Source: Moheibacter sp035515075 (GTDB taxonomy: Bacteria > Bacteroidota > Bacteroidia > Flavobacteriales > Weeksellaceae). Taken from it: a stretch of DNA of 7,605 nucleotides. The notes beneath the pieces were generated by a model. It ran no database searches. It was not told the DNA's origin and was given only the letters and a program-made list of their open reading frames with translations. Below are positions 1 to 6,328 of this stretch, piece after piece. Each line of letters begins with the position of its first letter. The stretch's first letter is position 1. The DNA is taken from the NCBI GenBank assembly GCA_035515075.1, contig DATJBZ010000021.1:1-7605 (forward strand). Reading direction: 5' to 3'. A program made the translations under genes and the position numbers.

Positions 1-141
1 ATTTTTGGAATTTTGGAGCATGTAAACTATTACCATACCCAATTGATGGTTGATAATCCTGCGGATGTGAACTATATACTTCGGAATAAAAAATTAAAAC
101 AAGCGAGTTTAGCGAAAGATCTTTTGGATGGAGAATTTTAA
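1..141 (+). CDS. 3' end of an unrecognised protein gene (5' end outside window)
   Basis: Reading frame 1 is open from the first base to a TAA stop at 139-141 and gives 46 C-terminal residues. The visible part has an aromatic and histidine-rich stretch (EHVNYYHTQL), then NPADVNYIL, a lysine-rich segment (RNKKLKQASLAKDL) and an acidic end (DGEF). The pattern of a hydrophobic start followed by a basic cytoplasmic-looking tail would fit the end of a multi-span membrane protein, but too little is visible to say so. I do not recognise the family. It is read in the same direction as the Gre-factor gene, 152 bases downstream. Reality as coding sequence is likely because the frame ends cleanly and the residue composition is protein-like. 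Confidence 0.6.
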   Translation: MFGILEHVNYYHTQLMVDNPADVNYILRNKKLKQASLAKDLLDGEF

Positions 142-293
142 ATAAATTCTTCCTAAGGAAAAGCGTTTAAATACGACACAAAATCAAGCGGAGATTGAAC
201 TAGGAAATTCAAATCGAAGAAAAAAAAACCAATTCCTAAATTAAATCCGTTTTTGATTTATTTTTTCATAAATTACAAATTAATAAAAATACC

Positions 294-794
294 GTGAGTA
301 GAGGATTTGTAAATGAAGATGACCAGGAAGAAATCCCGTTGGTTCCACCCCGAGCGGATTTACCAGAAGGTGTCATAAATTACGTAACACAAGTGGGTAT
401 GGATGAACTTTTAGACGAGCATCAAAAACTTTTAGATGAAATAGATCAAATCGATGGATCCAACGAAAAGGAAAAACGAATCGAGACGAATTACATTCAT
501 GCGAAATTACAGTTGCTCAATGAACGGATTTCTTCGGCAAAAATAATTGATTTAAACACCCAGCCCAAAGAGGAAGTACGTTTTGGTGCAACCGTAACCT
601 TACAAGTAGGAAACGAAACCAAACTTCAGACGTATCAAATTGTGGGTGTGGACGAAGCAGATATTGGAAAAAGAAAAATAGCATTCATTTCGCCCATTGC
701 AAAAATATTGATAAACAAAAAGGTGGGAGAAAAAGCGGTATTGAAATTGGCCACAGAAGATCGGCTTTTCGAAATTAAAGAAATAAGGTATTAA
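294..794 (+). CDS. GreA/GreB-family transcription elongation factor
   Basis: Gre factors insert a coiled-coil finger into the secondary channel of RNA polymerase and stimulate cleavage of backtracked RNA. The 166-residue length fits. Residues about 32-86 form the predicted coiled-coil arm (VGMDELLDEHQKLLDEI onward to NERISSAKIID). Residues 96-166 are the FKBP-like C-terminal domain, with FGATVTL at 98-104, TYQIVGVDEAD at 113-123, SPIAKILINKKVGE at 133-146 and the end FEIKEIRY. The N-terminal MSRGFVNEDDQEEIP with a Pro-rich lead is, from memory, typical of a Bacteroidota branch of the family; this supports the GTG start at 294, which has no Shine-Dalgarno sequence (upstream is AT-rich). The finger tip does not clearly carry the Asp-x-x-Glu acidic pair of E. 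coli GreA: Glu64 aligns with Glu44, but the Asp41 position appears to be Lys61. It may therefore act differently from GreA. The gene stands alone, with a strong inverted repeat 24 bases after the stop. Confidence 0.9.
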   Translation: MSRGFVNEDDQEEIPLVPPRADLPEGVINYVTQVGMDELLDEHQKLLDEIDQIDGSNEKEKRIETNYIHAKLQLLNERISSAKIIDLNTQPKEEVRFGATVTLQVGNETKLQTYQIVGVDEADIGKRKIAFISPIAKILINKKVGEKAVLKLATEDRLFEIKEIRY

Positions 795-817
795 CAAAAT
801 TCAATCCGTTGAAATTC

Positions 818-843
818 CTTATTAATTCAACTGAATTAATAAG
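818..843. terminator. Perfect 12-bp inverted repeat, possible terminator hairpin
   Basis: CTTATTAATTCA at 818-829 is the exact reverse complement of TGAATTAATAAG at 832-843, with only AC between them, so about 11 base pairs can form around a small loop. It lies 24 bases after the stop of the Gre-factor gene, where a terminator would be expected. There is no T-tract on either side in either direction and the stem is AT-rich, so it is not a textbook intrinsic terminator. It could equally be a protein-binding palindrome. Confidence 0.45.
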
Positions 844-1046
844 AGAAATCCTATATTCGAAGCCGGAAATTTGAGTGAAATTAAGAGAAGTTAATTTCAA
901 CTTTAAATAAACAGCGAGATTCAATTTATTGGCGAAAAACAGTCCTTAAAAAAAGAAAACGCCCAAACAATGAACAATTACAAAGCAACAATACCAAGTT
1001 AAACCAAAGAGGTATATTTCACAAAATCAGATACTTACAATATCCG

Positions 1047-1439
1047 ATGATGGTAGTATCCCTCTTTTATGTATTTAAACCTTATGTCATTGGCTTTGAT
1101 ACCATTTGGGAGAATTACAATTTCGCACTCATTTTCATGGGTTTAGGAATTAGCTTTTCAACTCTGCAAGACCCTACAAAAACTCAAAACAAAGCTTCGA
1201 GAAAAGTATGGGGGAATCCAAAAAAAGGTAAAATCGCCTTACTATGTATTTCTATTCTTGCCTTCCTTTTAGTATTAATTGGGTTTTTCGGAGTTTATTT
1301 TTCTGAACTGGAGGCTTTACAACAATTGTCTTTTGGAATTATTGCTTTAGGAATTGGCCAATTTGGATTATTAAAAGTTGCGCTTGAAATATTTGAAGAT
1401 CATCGACTTGATAAAAATCCGAGGATTGACATTCCGTAA
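1047..1439 (+). CDS. Small membrane protein of unknown function, probable N-terminal frame break
   Basis: From the ATG at 1047 the frame encodes 130 residues with four hydrophobic stretches: about 1-20, 26-40, 63-85 and 93-114. Between the second and third lies a polar, basic loop (QDPTKTQNKASRKVWGNPKKGK), and the C-terminus is charged. I do not recognise a named domain; it resembles small uncharacterised flavobacterial membrane proteins, from memory only. The same frame stays open upstream of 1047 and reads a sensible continuation (KLNQRGIFHKIRYLQYP, then the ATG), but without ATG, GTG or TTG. An ATG at 970 in another frame gives MNNYKATIPS and then stops at 1000-1002. Adding one A to the AA at 996-997 would join the two as MNNYKATIPKLNQRG. 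The true start is therefore probably 970, with a one-base deletion in this copy or in the read. It is convergent with mlaD, 48 bases apart. Confidence 0.65.
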   Translation: MMVVSLFYVFKPYVIGFDTIWENYNFALIFMGLGISFSTLQDPTKTQNKASRKVWGNPKKGKIALLCISILAFLLVLIGFFGVYFSELEALQQLSFGIIALGIGQFGLLKVALEIFEDHRLDKNPRIDIP

Positions 1440-1487
1440 AATTTAATGCAGAATTAAACTTCTTATTGAACGAAAATAAACTTAACA

Positions 1488-2486
1488 TCACTTCTCCTTA
1501 GCCGCCTTTCTAGCTTCTCTTCTTTCGATTCGATCCAATTTATTAAAATATCCACGGAATAGGAAGTTGTGTTTCAAAGCTTCCATATTTTCGTTCAACT
1601 TTTCAGAAGCTTCTTTTATTTGAATCATAGTGGCGTCGAGATCTTTTACAAAATCTTCATCTTGGGTAAGATGATTGACTGCTCCTTTGCCTGATTTAAT
1701 TTCCTGTATATATTCCTCTAAATTTTGAGTAACTACATTGATGTCGTTACTTGATTTTTCTAGATTATTGAAAACCGTTTTCACTTGAACAGCCGTTTCA
1801 GGATTGCTTAAAAGTACGGCTGCAGCACTTTCGTCGTAATTTATTTTTGAAATAATTTGATTGATATTGGATACTGCCAAGTTTGCTCCTTCCGATGTTT
1901 TCTTAAGTTCTAAAGCTGTTTTTCGAATGTTATCTGCCATCAAAGGATCATTTAGTAGCGCACCCAGTGTACCTTCTCCTTCCAGAATTTGCTGGGTGAT
2001 TTTCAGTAAATCTGAAGACAATAAAACCGCATTTTCATTGGTTTTATTTAAAGTTTTAAGCATTTCGTCCGTACTCACACTATTGTAGGAGAGGATGAAA
2101 TCTCCCGAAGCGACATTCGCTCCTTTCTGTTCCAAACCCGGAATAATATTCACCACCATACTTCCAACCAATCCATCGGAACTGATGGATGCAATGGCAT
2201 CTTTTTTAATAAAATAAGACGATTTCTCTTCCACCGACATTTCGACCGTAATTTTACCGATTTCTTTCATTTCAATCTTGGTCACCGTTCCCACATTGAT
2301 TCCTGAATACCGAACATTGTTTCCCAATTGAAGTCCGCTCACATTTTCAAAAACAGCATACAAGTGAATGGTTTTTGAAAAGAGATGTTGTCGGGATCCT
2401 ATAAAATAAAGAGCAAGTACCAAAATGACCGTTCCCACGACCACAAATATTCCGACTTTTACTTTTTGTGAATTTGCTTTTGCCAT
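1488..2486 (-). CDS. mlaD: MlaD-like MCE-domain lipid-transport substrate-binding protein
   Basis: This is the periplasmic MCE subunit of an Mla-type ABC lipid transporter, anchored in the inner membrane and expected to form a ring that passes phospholipids between the membranes. The 332-residue protein has a short basic N-terminus (MAKANSQKVK), a single membrane anchor at about 11-30 and an MCE domain at about 38-116, including FENVSGLQLGNNVRYSGINVG and the glycine-bearing SSDGLVGSMVVNI. A long helical region covers 140-310, followed by NFLFRGYFNK and a basic end. In the helical region a short motif recurs at an exact 48-residue spacing (Leu177, Leu225, Leu273). The start at 2486 is preferred over an in-frame ATG at 2573, because the longer form would add 29 residues before the basic lead and overlap mlaF by 83 bases; with this start the gap to mlaF is 4 bases. 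It is the last gene of mlaE-mlaF-mlaD. E. coli MlaD is much shorter; long C-terminal helices are common in other MCE proteins. Confidence 0.93.
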   Translation of the reverse strand: MAKANSQKVKVGIFVVVGTVILVLALYFIGSRQHLFSKTIHLYAVFENVSGLQLGNNVRYSGINVGTVTKIEMKEIGKITVEMSVEEKSSYFIKKDAIASISSDGLVGSMVVNIIPGLEQKGANVASGDFILSYNSVSTDEMLKTLNKTNENAVLLSSDLLKITQQILEGEGTLGALLNDPLMADNIRKTALELKKTSEGANLAVSNINQIISKINYDESAAAVLLSNPETAVQVKTVFNNLEKSSNDINVVTQNLEEYIQEIKSGKGAVNHLTQDEDFVKDLDATMIQIKEASEKLNENMEALKHNFLFRGYFNKLDRIERREARKAAKEK

Positions 2487-2490
2487 AAAA

Positions 2491-3243
2491 TTAATTTTTA
2501 AAAAATGCGCTTGTTTGAGGGTCTTTTGAATTTGAAAGTTCTTCATAAGTTCCTTCGGCATAATTGATTCCATCGACCAATAAGATCATCCGGTTTGAAA
2601 TAACACGTGCGCAATCTACGTCGTGCGTAATAATTAAAGAAGACGTATTGTATTCCTTTTGAACATTTCGCATCAGTTGAATGATTTCATTGGCCGTAAT
2701 TGGATCCAAACCTGTTGTAGGCTCATCATACATAATGATTTTTGGTTTGAGAATTAATGCACGAGCCAATGCTACTCTTCGTTGCATTCCACCTGAAAGT
2801 TCCGCGGGCATTCGATCAATGGCATCCAAAAGCCCCACACTTTTAAGAGCTTCTTTGACGGAATGATCTGTGCTTTGAAAGTCTTTCACTTTGTCTTTGT
2901 GCCGACGCAATGGAAATTCCAGATTCTCACGAACTGTCATGGAATCATACAAGGCACTTCCTTGAAAAAGAAATCCAATTTCTGTCCGTAAAAAATCCAA
3001 TTCGGTTTGACCCATTGTAATGATGTCTTGATCGCGGATGGTAATACTTCCACTATCGGGTTGAATTAATCCTACAATACATTTGACCATCACCGATTTT
3101 CCCGAACCTGATTTCCCCATGATGACCAAACTCTCGCCTTCGTGAAGTTTCAAGCTAAATCCCTTCAGCACATGATTATCCCCAAAGCTCTTTGTTAGGT
3201 TTTTTAATTCCAATACGGGTTTTATGTTTTTTTCAGATTCCAT
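2491..3243 (-). CDS. mlaF: MlaF-like ABC transporter ATPase
   Basis: This is the cytoplasmic ATPase that powers the MlaE permease for phospholipid transport. The 250-residue length is normal for a single nucleotide-binding domain. All motifs are present in order: Walker A GKSGSGKS at 43-50, Q-loop Gln94 (FLFQGSALYDSMTV), signature LSGGMQRR at 149-156, Walker B IIMYDEP at 169-175 with catalytic Glu174, D-loop GLD at 178-180, and H-loop His207 (ITHD). The segment FQGSALYDSMTVRENLEFPL is characteristic of MlaF-type ATPases. Its ATG directly follows the TAA of mlaE (TAAATG, no gap), so the two are almost certainly translationally coupled; its stop lies 4 bases before the mlaD start. No residue looks damaged. 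Confidence 0.96.
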   Translation of the reverse strand: MESEKNIKPVLELKNLTKSFGDNHVLKGFSLKLHEGESLVIMGKSGSGKSVMVKCIVGLIQPDSGSITIRDQDIITMGQTELDFLRTEIGFLFQGSALYDSMTVRENLEFPLRRHKDKVKDFQSTDHSVKEALKSVGLLDAIDRMPAELSGGMQRRVALARALILKPKIIMYDEPTTGLDPITANEIIQLMRNVQKEYNTSSLIITHDVDCARVISNRMILLVDGINYAEGTYEELSNSKDPQTSAFFKN

Positions 3244-4026
3244 TTACAATTCAAAAAATATATCAGTTATAAAAACGGCAATAAAGTCAATGATAAATAG
3301 CAACATAGAGGTATAAACCACGGCAGAGTTCGATGCCTCTCCCACTCCAACCGTTCCTTTTGCACAATTGTATCCTTTGTATGTTCCGACCAATCCAATG
3401 GCAAAACCAAAGAAAAAAGTTTTCACCGTTGCTGGAAATACATCACTGAAACGCAACGCATTAAATACTTGGTTGAAATAGAGGGTGTATGAAACACCTC
3501 CTTTTAAACTTTCAACAATCGCAGAGCCAATCAAAGCAACCGCATCTCCGACAATCACCAACAACGGCAACATCAGTGTCACAGCTAAGATTCGGGTAAC
3601 GACCAAATATTTAAAAGGATTGGTTCCCGAGACTTCCATTGCATCTATCTGTTCCGTCACACGCATCGATCCCAATTCTGCACCAATTCCTGAACCAATT
3701 CTTCCTGCACAAATCAAAGCAATAATTACAGGTCCAATTTCACGCACAATCGAAAGACTGATCATAGAAGGCATCCACGATTCTGCTCCAAATTGAGCCA
3801 AAGTAGGTCGAGATTGAAGTGTAAAAACTAATCCCAAAATAAATCCAGTAACAACAACCAAGAACAAGGATCGGTTTCCCATGTTGTAGCATTGTCTGAT
3901 GAGTTCTCTGAATTCAAAAGGAGAACTAAAAACTTCCCTGAAGAACCGACCTGCAAAATAAGTCATATCGCCAATTTCAGCGAAAAAGGATTTGATCTTA
4001 TCTAAAAAGAAAGTTGATTTGGACAT
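3244..4026 (-). CDS. mlaE: MlaE-like ABC transporter permease
   Basis: This is the inner-membrane permease of the Mla-type phospholipid transporter. The protein is 260 residues, the usual length. An amphipathic N-terminal region (1-45) is followed by hydrophobic segments at about 53-71, 88-108, 143-172, 203-217 and 237-257. The family hallmark lies at 106-130: CAGRIGSGIGAELGSMRVTE followed by QIDAM, the conserved cytoplasmic loop that contacts the ATPase. VREIGPVI just before it and GYNCAKGTVGVGEA near 218-231 are also typical. It is the first gene of a three-gene operon, with no mlaA, mlaB or mlaC homologue in the window; lipid carrier and outer-membrane parts would have to be encoded elsewhere or be replaced by the long MlaD. 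An exact TAnnTTTG promoter element ends 17 bases before the start. Confidence 0.95.
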   Translation of the reverse strand: MSKSTFFLDKIKSFFAEIGDMTYFAGRFFREVFSSPFEFRELIRQCYNMGNRSLFLVVVTGFILGLVFTLQSRPTLAQFGAESWMPSMISLSIVREIGPVIIALICAGRIGSGIGAELGSMRVTEQIDAMEVSGTNPFKYLVVTRILAVTLMLPLLVIVGDAVALIGSAIVESLKGGVSYTLYFNQVFNALRFSDVFPATVKTFFFGFAIGLVGTYKGYNCAKGTVGVGEASNSAVVYTSMLLFIIDFIAVFITDIFFEL

Positions 4027-4043
4027 CGTTTTGTGGTGTTCTT

Positions 4044-4051
4044 CAAAGATA
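4044..4051 (-). promoter_or_regulatory. Bacteroidota -7 promoter element before mlaE
   Basis: On the minus strand this reads TATCTTTG, an exact match to the Bacteroidota sigma-A -7 consensus TAnnTTTG. It lies 17 bases before the mlaE start codon, giving a leader of roughly 10-15 bases. No TTTG is visible at the expected -33 distance (19-21 bases upstream is TACG or similar), so only half of the promoter is convincing. The location directly before the first gene of the operon makes it the best candidate for the mlaEFD promoter. Confidence 0.55.
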
Positions 4052-4264
4052 CGATGGAAATGACTATAAACGTATGACTTGGATTAGATTTGGGAAGGAA
4101 TTGGCTAAACTAATTTCCCATTTTTTAAGAAAGAAAAGTGAGTATCATAAGTTTAGGGTTATCTAGGATTGACTACGAACTTCAATCGATGAATTCAAAC
4201 TCCGTAGCCAACGATTGCGTTCCAAACATTTCATGTAATTTTATACAGAATTAAAATAACAACA

Positions 4265-4870
4265 ATGACCGAGTTTTGGGAAGAGACATTTAAAGACAAA
4301 CACGAATTGTGGGGATTTGAACCTGCAAAATCGACGGAATGGGCAAATAATTTCTTCATCGAAAAGAATCTTAAAAATATTCTTATTCCTGGTATTGGTT
4401 ATGGACGAAATGCGCAGTTATTTAGAAAAAACGGAATGACGGTAACTGGAATTGAAATTTCCAAGACGGCCATTGATTTGGCTCAAAAACATTTTGGAGA
4501 TGACTTGATGATTTACCACGGTTCGGTTACGGAAATGCCTTTTGACAAAAACCAATACGACGGAATTTATTGTTACGCTTTGATTCACTTTTTGGATAAA
4601 GAAGAGAGAAAAAAATTCATCCAAGATTGCTTTAATCAACTTACAGAGGATGGATATATGGTTTTTGCAACAATTACAAAAGAAGCGGAAATTTACGGTC
4701 GTGGAATTTGCATTGACAAAGACAGGTATGAACTATTTGGCGGTTTAAAAATGTTCTTTTACGATAAAGAAACAATTCAAAACGAATTTTCAAACGCTGG
4801 AAAAATTGAAATTAGAGAAGTGGATGATATCTATCCATTTTATATCATAAAATGCAGCAAAGCCAAGTAA
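4265..4870 (+). CDS. Class I SAM-dependent methyltransferase
   Basis: The 201-residue protein has a Rossmann-type methyltransferase core. Motif I is NILIPGIGYGRNA at 38-50, the SAM-binding glycine loop; its first position is Pro where many families have an acidic residue. VTGIEIS at 60-66 gives the acidic residue (Glu64) that should bind the SAM ribose. YHGSVTEMPF at 84-93 and YDGIYCYALIHFL at 98-110 correspond to motifs III-IV, and EDGYMVFATI at 128-137 is the usual strand after the helix. The N-terminal FWEETFKDKHELWGFEPAKS resembles small-molecule methyltransferases of the TehB/thiopurine type, but the substrate cannot be told from sequence. The start has no Shine-Dalgarno sequence; TAATTTTA at 4236-4243 is a one-mismatch -7 element. 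It lies 238 bases from the divergent mlaE and 85 bases before the hydrolase gene in the same direction, with no evident functional link. Confidence 0.88.
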   Translation: MTEFWEETFKDKHELWGFEPAKSTEWANNFFIEKNLKNILIPGIGYGRNAQLFRKNGMTVTGIEISKTAIDLAQKHFGDDLMIYHGSVTEMPFDKNQYDGIYCYALIHFLDKEERKKFIQDCFNQLTEDGYMVFATITKEAEIYGRGICIDKDRYELFGGLKMFFYDKETIQNEFSNAGKIEIREVDDIYPFYIIKCSKAK

Positions 4871-4955
4871 AAATATATACTGAATGTAATTGTCTACTTT
4901 CAATTTAAAAACTATATATTTATTCCTACATAATTAAATTCAACAAAAAGGAAAC

Positions 4956-6053
4956 ATGAGAAAATTTTACCTTGTCTTAGTATTTGCGTTTATCTTATCG
5001 TCATTTACCAACCCTGTTTTTGGGCAGTGTGAAGATATAACTGTAGAAAGTCTAACAAATCCGGGACCTTATGAAGTAGCGACATTAACCGAAGCGGATG
5101 GAATACGTAACGGTCCAGACTATTTGGGTGCAACCATTTATTACCCAACAAATGCTACACCACCGTTTGCCAGTATTGCCATTGTACCTGGATTTGTATC
5201 CCTTCCGTCCAGTGTTGAAGAATGGGGACCTTTTTATGCATCGCACGGAATTGTAACCATTATAATTGGAACAAACACGCTTTTTGACCTTCCAGAAACA
5301 CGTGCTTTGGCACTTTTGGATGCTTTGGAAACCATCAAACAAGAAAATACAAGAGCCAATTCTCCGCTTGAAGCATCCCTAAATTTAAACCAATTGGCAG
5401 TGAGCGGATGGTCGATGGGTGGCGGTGGCGCGCAAAGAGCTGCTGTACTTGATAACAGCATTGCGGGTGTTGTTGCTTTATGTCCCTATCTAAACAGTCC
5501 ATCACTAAATCATGACAGTCCGGTCCTGATTCTTAGTGGTCAAAATGATACGGTTGCACCTCCTTTGCTGCACGCAAATATCCATTACAATGTAACGCCG
5601 AATACAACCAACAAAGTTCTTTTTGAGGTTGCAAATGGAGACCATTCGGTGGCAAATACGCCCAACGGTGGAAACGGTACAGTAGGAAAAATCGCACTGT
5701 CTTGGCTTAAACAATATGTGGAAGGAAATAATTGCTATTGTCCTTTATTAACCGATGATCTTTTACTAGATCCTCCCGCTGCATCGAAGCTCGAGCTGAA
5801 TTTTGAATGTGAGTTGTTGGGATTAAATAACCATGAATTGGTGATTGGATATTACCCCAATCCGACCAAAAATGTAATTAATTTACGAATTGAAAAAGAC
5901 GTATCGTACGAACTTTTCTCATCGGTAGGACAACGTGTTTTAAGTGGGAAATTGAGTGGGCAAAACAAACAAATTGACGTTTCAAAACTTCCAGCAAGCA
6001 TTTATTATTTGCATATAGAAGGTCAAGTTATAAAGCTGATTAAAAATAATTAA
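4956..6053 (+). CDS. Secreted PETase/cutinase-like alpha/beta hydrolase with T9SS sorting domain
   Basis: A 365-residue serine esterase, probably acting on short-chain or polymeric esters outside the cell. Residues 1-23 are a signal peptide (basic MRK, hydrophobic core, cleavage likely after VFG). The hydrolase domain spans about 24-262: oxyanion segment PGF at 78-80, EEWGPFYASHG at 88-98, nucleophile motif GWSMGGGG at 151-158 with Ser153, Asp198 in SGQNDTVAP and His230 in NGDHSVAN. This layout matches Ideonella PETase (GWSMGGGG, NDSIAP, SHSCAN). Trp152 and Ser231 match PETase Trp159 and Ser238, and the His-to-Trp spacing of 20 equals PETase and is 3 longer than in Thermobifida cutinases. Differences: Phe80 for Tyr87, Tyr178 for Trp185, and no DS1 cysteines. 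A linker with Cys260, Cys262 and Cys285 leads to a type A T9SS domain at about 296-365 (GYYPNPTKNVINL, DVSKLPASIYYL, end KLIKNN). AAGGA at 4948-4952, three bases before the ATG, is a rare Shine-Dalgarno-like site here. The actual substrate is unknown; a general lipase or dienelactone-type esterase is the alternative. Confidence 0.92.
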   Translation: MRKFYLVLVFAFILSSFTNPVFGQCEDITVESLTNPGPYEVATLTEADGIRNGPDYLGATIYYPTNATPPFASIAIVPGFVSLPSSVEEWGPFYASHGIVTIIIGTNTLFDLPETRALALLDALETIKQENTRANSPLEASLNLNQLAVSGWSMGGGGAQRAAVLDNSIAGVVALCPYLNSPSLNHDSPVLILSGQNDTVAPPLLHANIHYNVTPNTTNKVLFEVANGDHSVANTPNGGNGTVGKIALSWLKQYVEGNNCYCPLLTDDLLLDPPAASKLELNFECELLGLNNHELVIGYYPNPTKNVINLRIEKDVSYELFSSVGQRVLSGKLSGQNKQIDVSKLPASIYYLHIEGQVIKLIKNN

Positions 6054-6095
6054 ATGAGTTCTTCATACTGAAATATAAATGAGAAGAGCAGTTGC

Positions 6096-6143
6096 TTGGA
6101 GAGCTTCAACTATCGATTATGTGACGTCATTGAAGCTCACCAA
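6096..6143. repeat. Imperfect 14-bp inverted repeat downstream of the hydrolase gene
   Basis: TTGGAGAGCTTCAA at 6096-6109 pairs with TTGAAGCTCACCAA at 6130-6143 in 13 of 14 positions (one A/A mismatch), leaving a 20-base loop that itself contains GACGTC and ATCGAT palindromes. It starts 43 bases after the hydrolase stop, so it may stabilise or end that transcript. No T-tract follows directly; a T-rich run only appears near 6204-6222. A rho-independent terminator is possible but not proven. Confidence 0.5.
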
Positions 6144-6328
6144 ATGCCCACTATTTCAAGCTAATTAATTTATATTCAAAAAATTAGGTTTAAAATCCCC
6201 TCTGTTTTTTTATTTTTTTATTTACCTTTACTCTATAAAAGTGTTTTTTTACTTATTTATAAACCCCTAAAACTATGATTATGAAATGATTAAAATTAGA
6301 CCGAGCCCTTTTTCTTAGTGCTTTTTGT

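Noticed and set aside
142..293. Possible hairpin TAGGAA / TTCCTA between the first partial gene and the Gre-factor gene
   Set aside because: Only six base pairs with a long spacer; not distinguishable from chance.
2487..2573. Longer mlaD form starting at 2573
   Set aside because: It would overlap mlaF by 83 bases and add 29 residues ahead of the typical short basic lead and membrane anchor; the ATG at 2486 gives normal operon spacing.
4236..4243. TAATTTTA as promoter of the methyltransferase gene
   Set aside because: One mismatch to TAnnTTTG and only ATTG at an 18-base distance upstream; in AT-rich DNA this is too weak for a feature of its own.
4915..4922. TATATTTA as promoter of the hydrolase gene
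   Set aside because: Lacks the conserved G of TAnnTTTG and has no clear TTTG partner upstream.
4265..6053. Methyltransferase and hydrolase as one functional operon
   Set aside because: They are co-directional but 85 bases apart, the hydrolase has its own Shine-Dalgarno-like site, and no shared pathway is apparent.
6223..6230. TACCTTTA as promoter of the lipoprotein gene
   Set aside because: One mismatch to TAnnTTTG, in a T-rich stretch, with no TTTG at the -33 distance.
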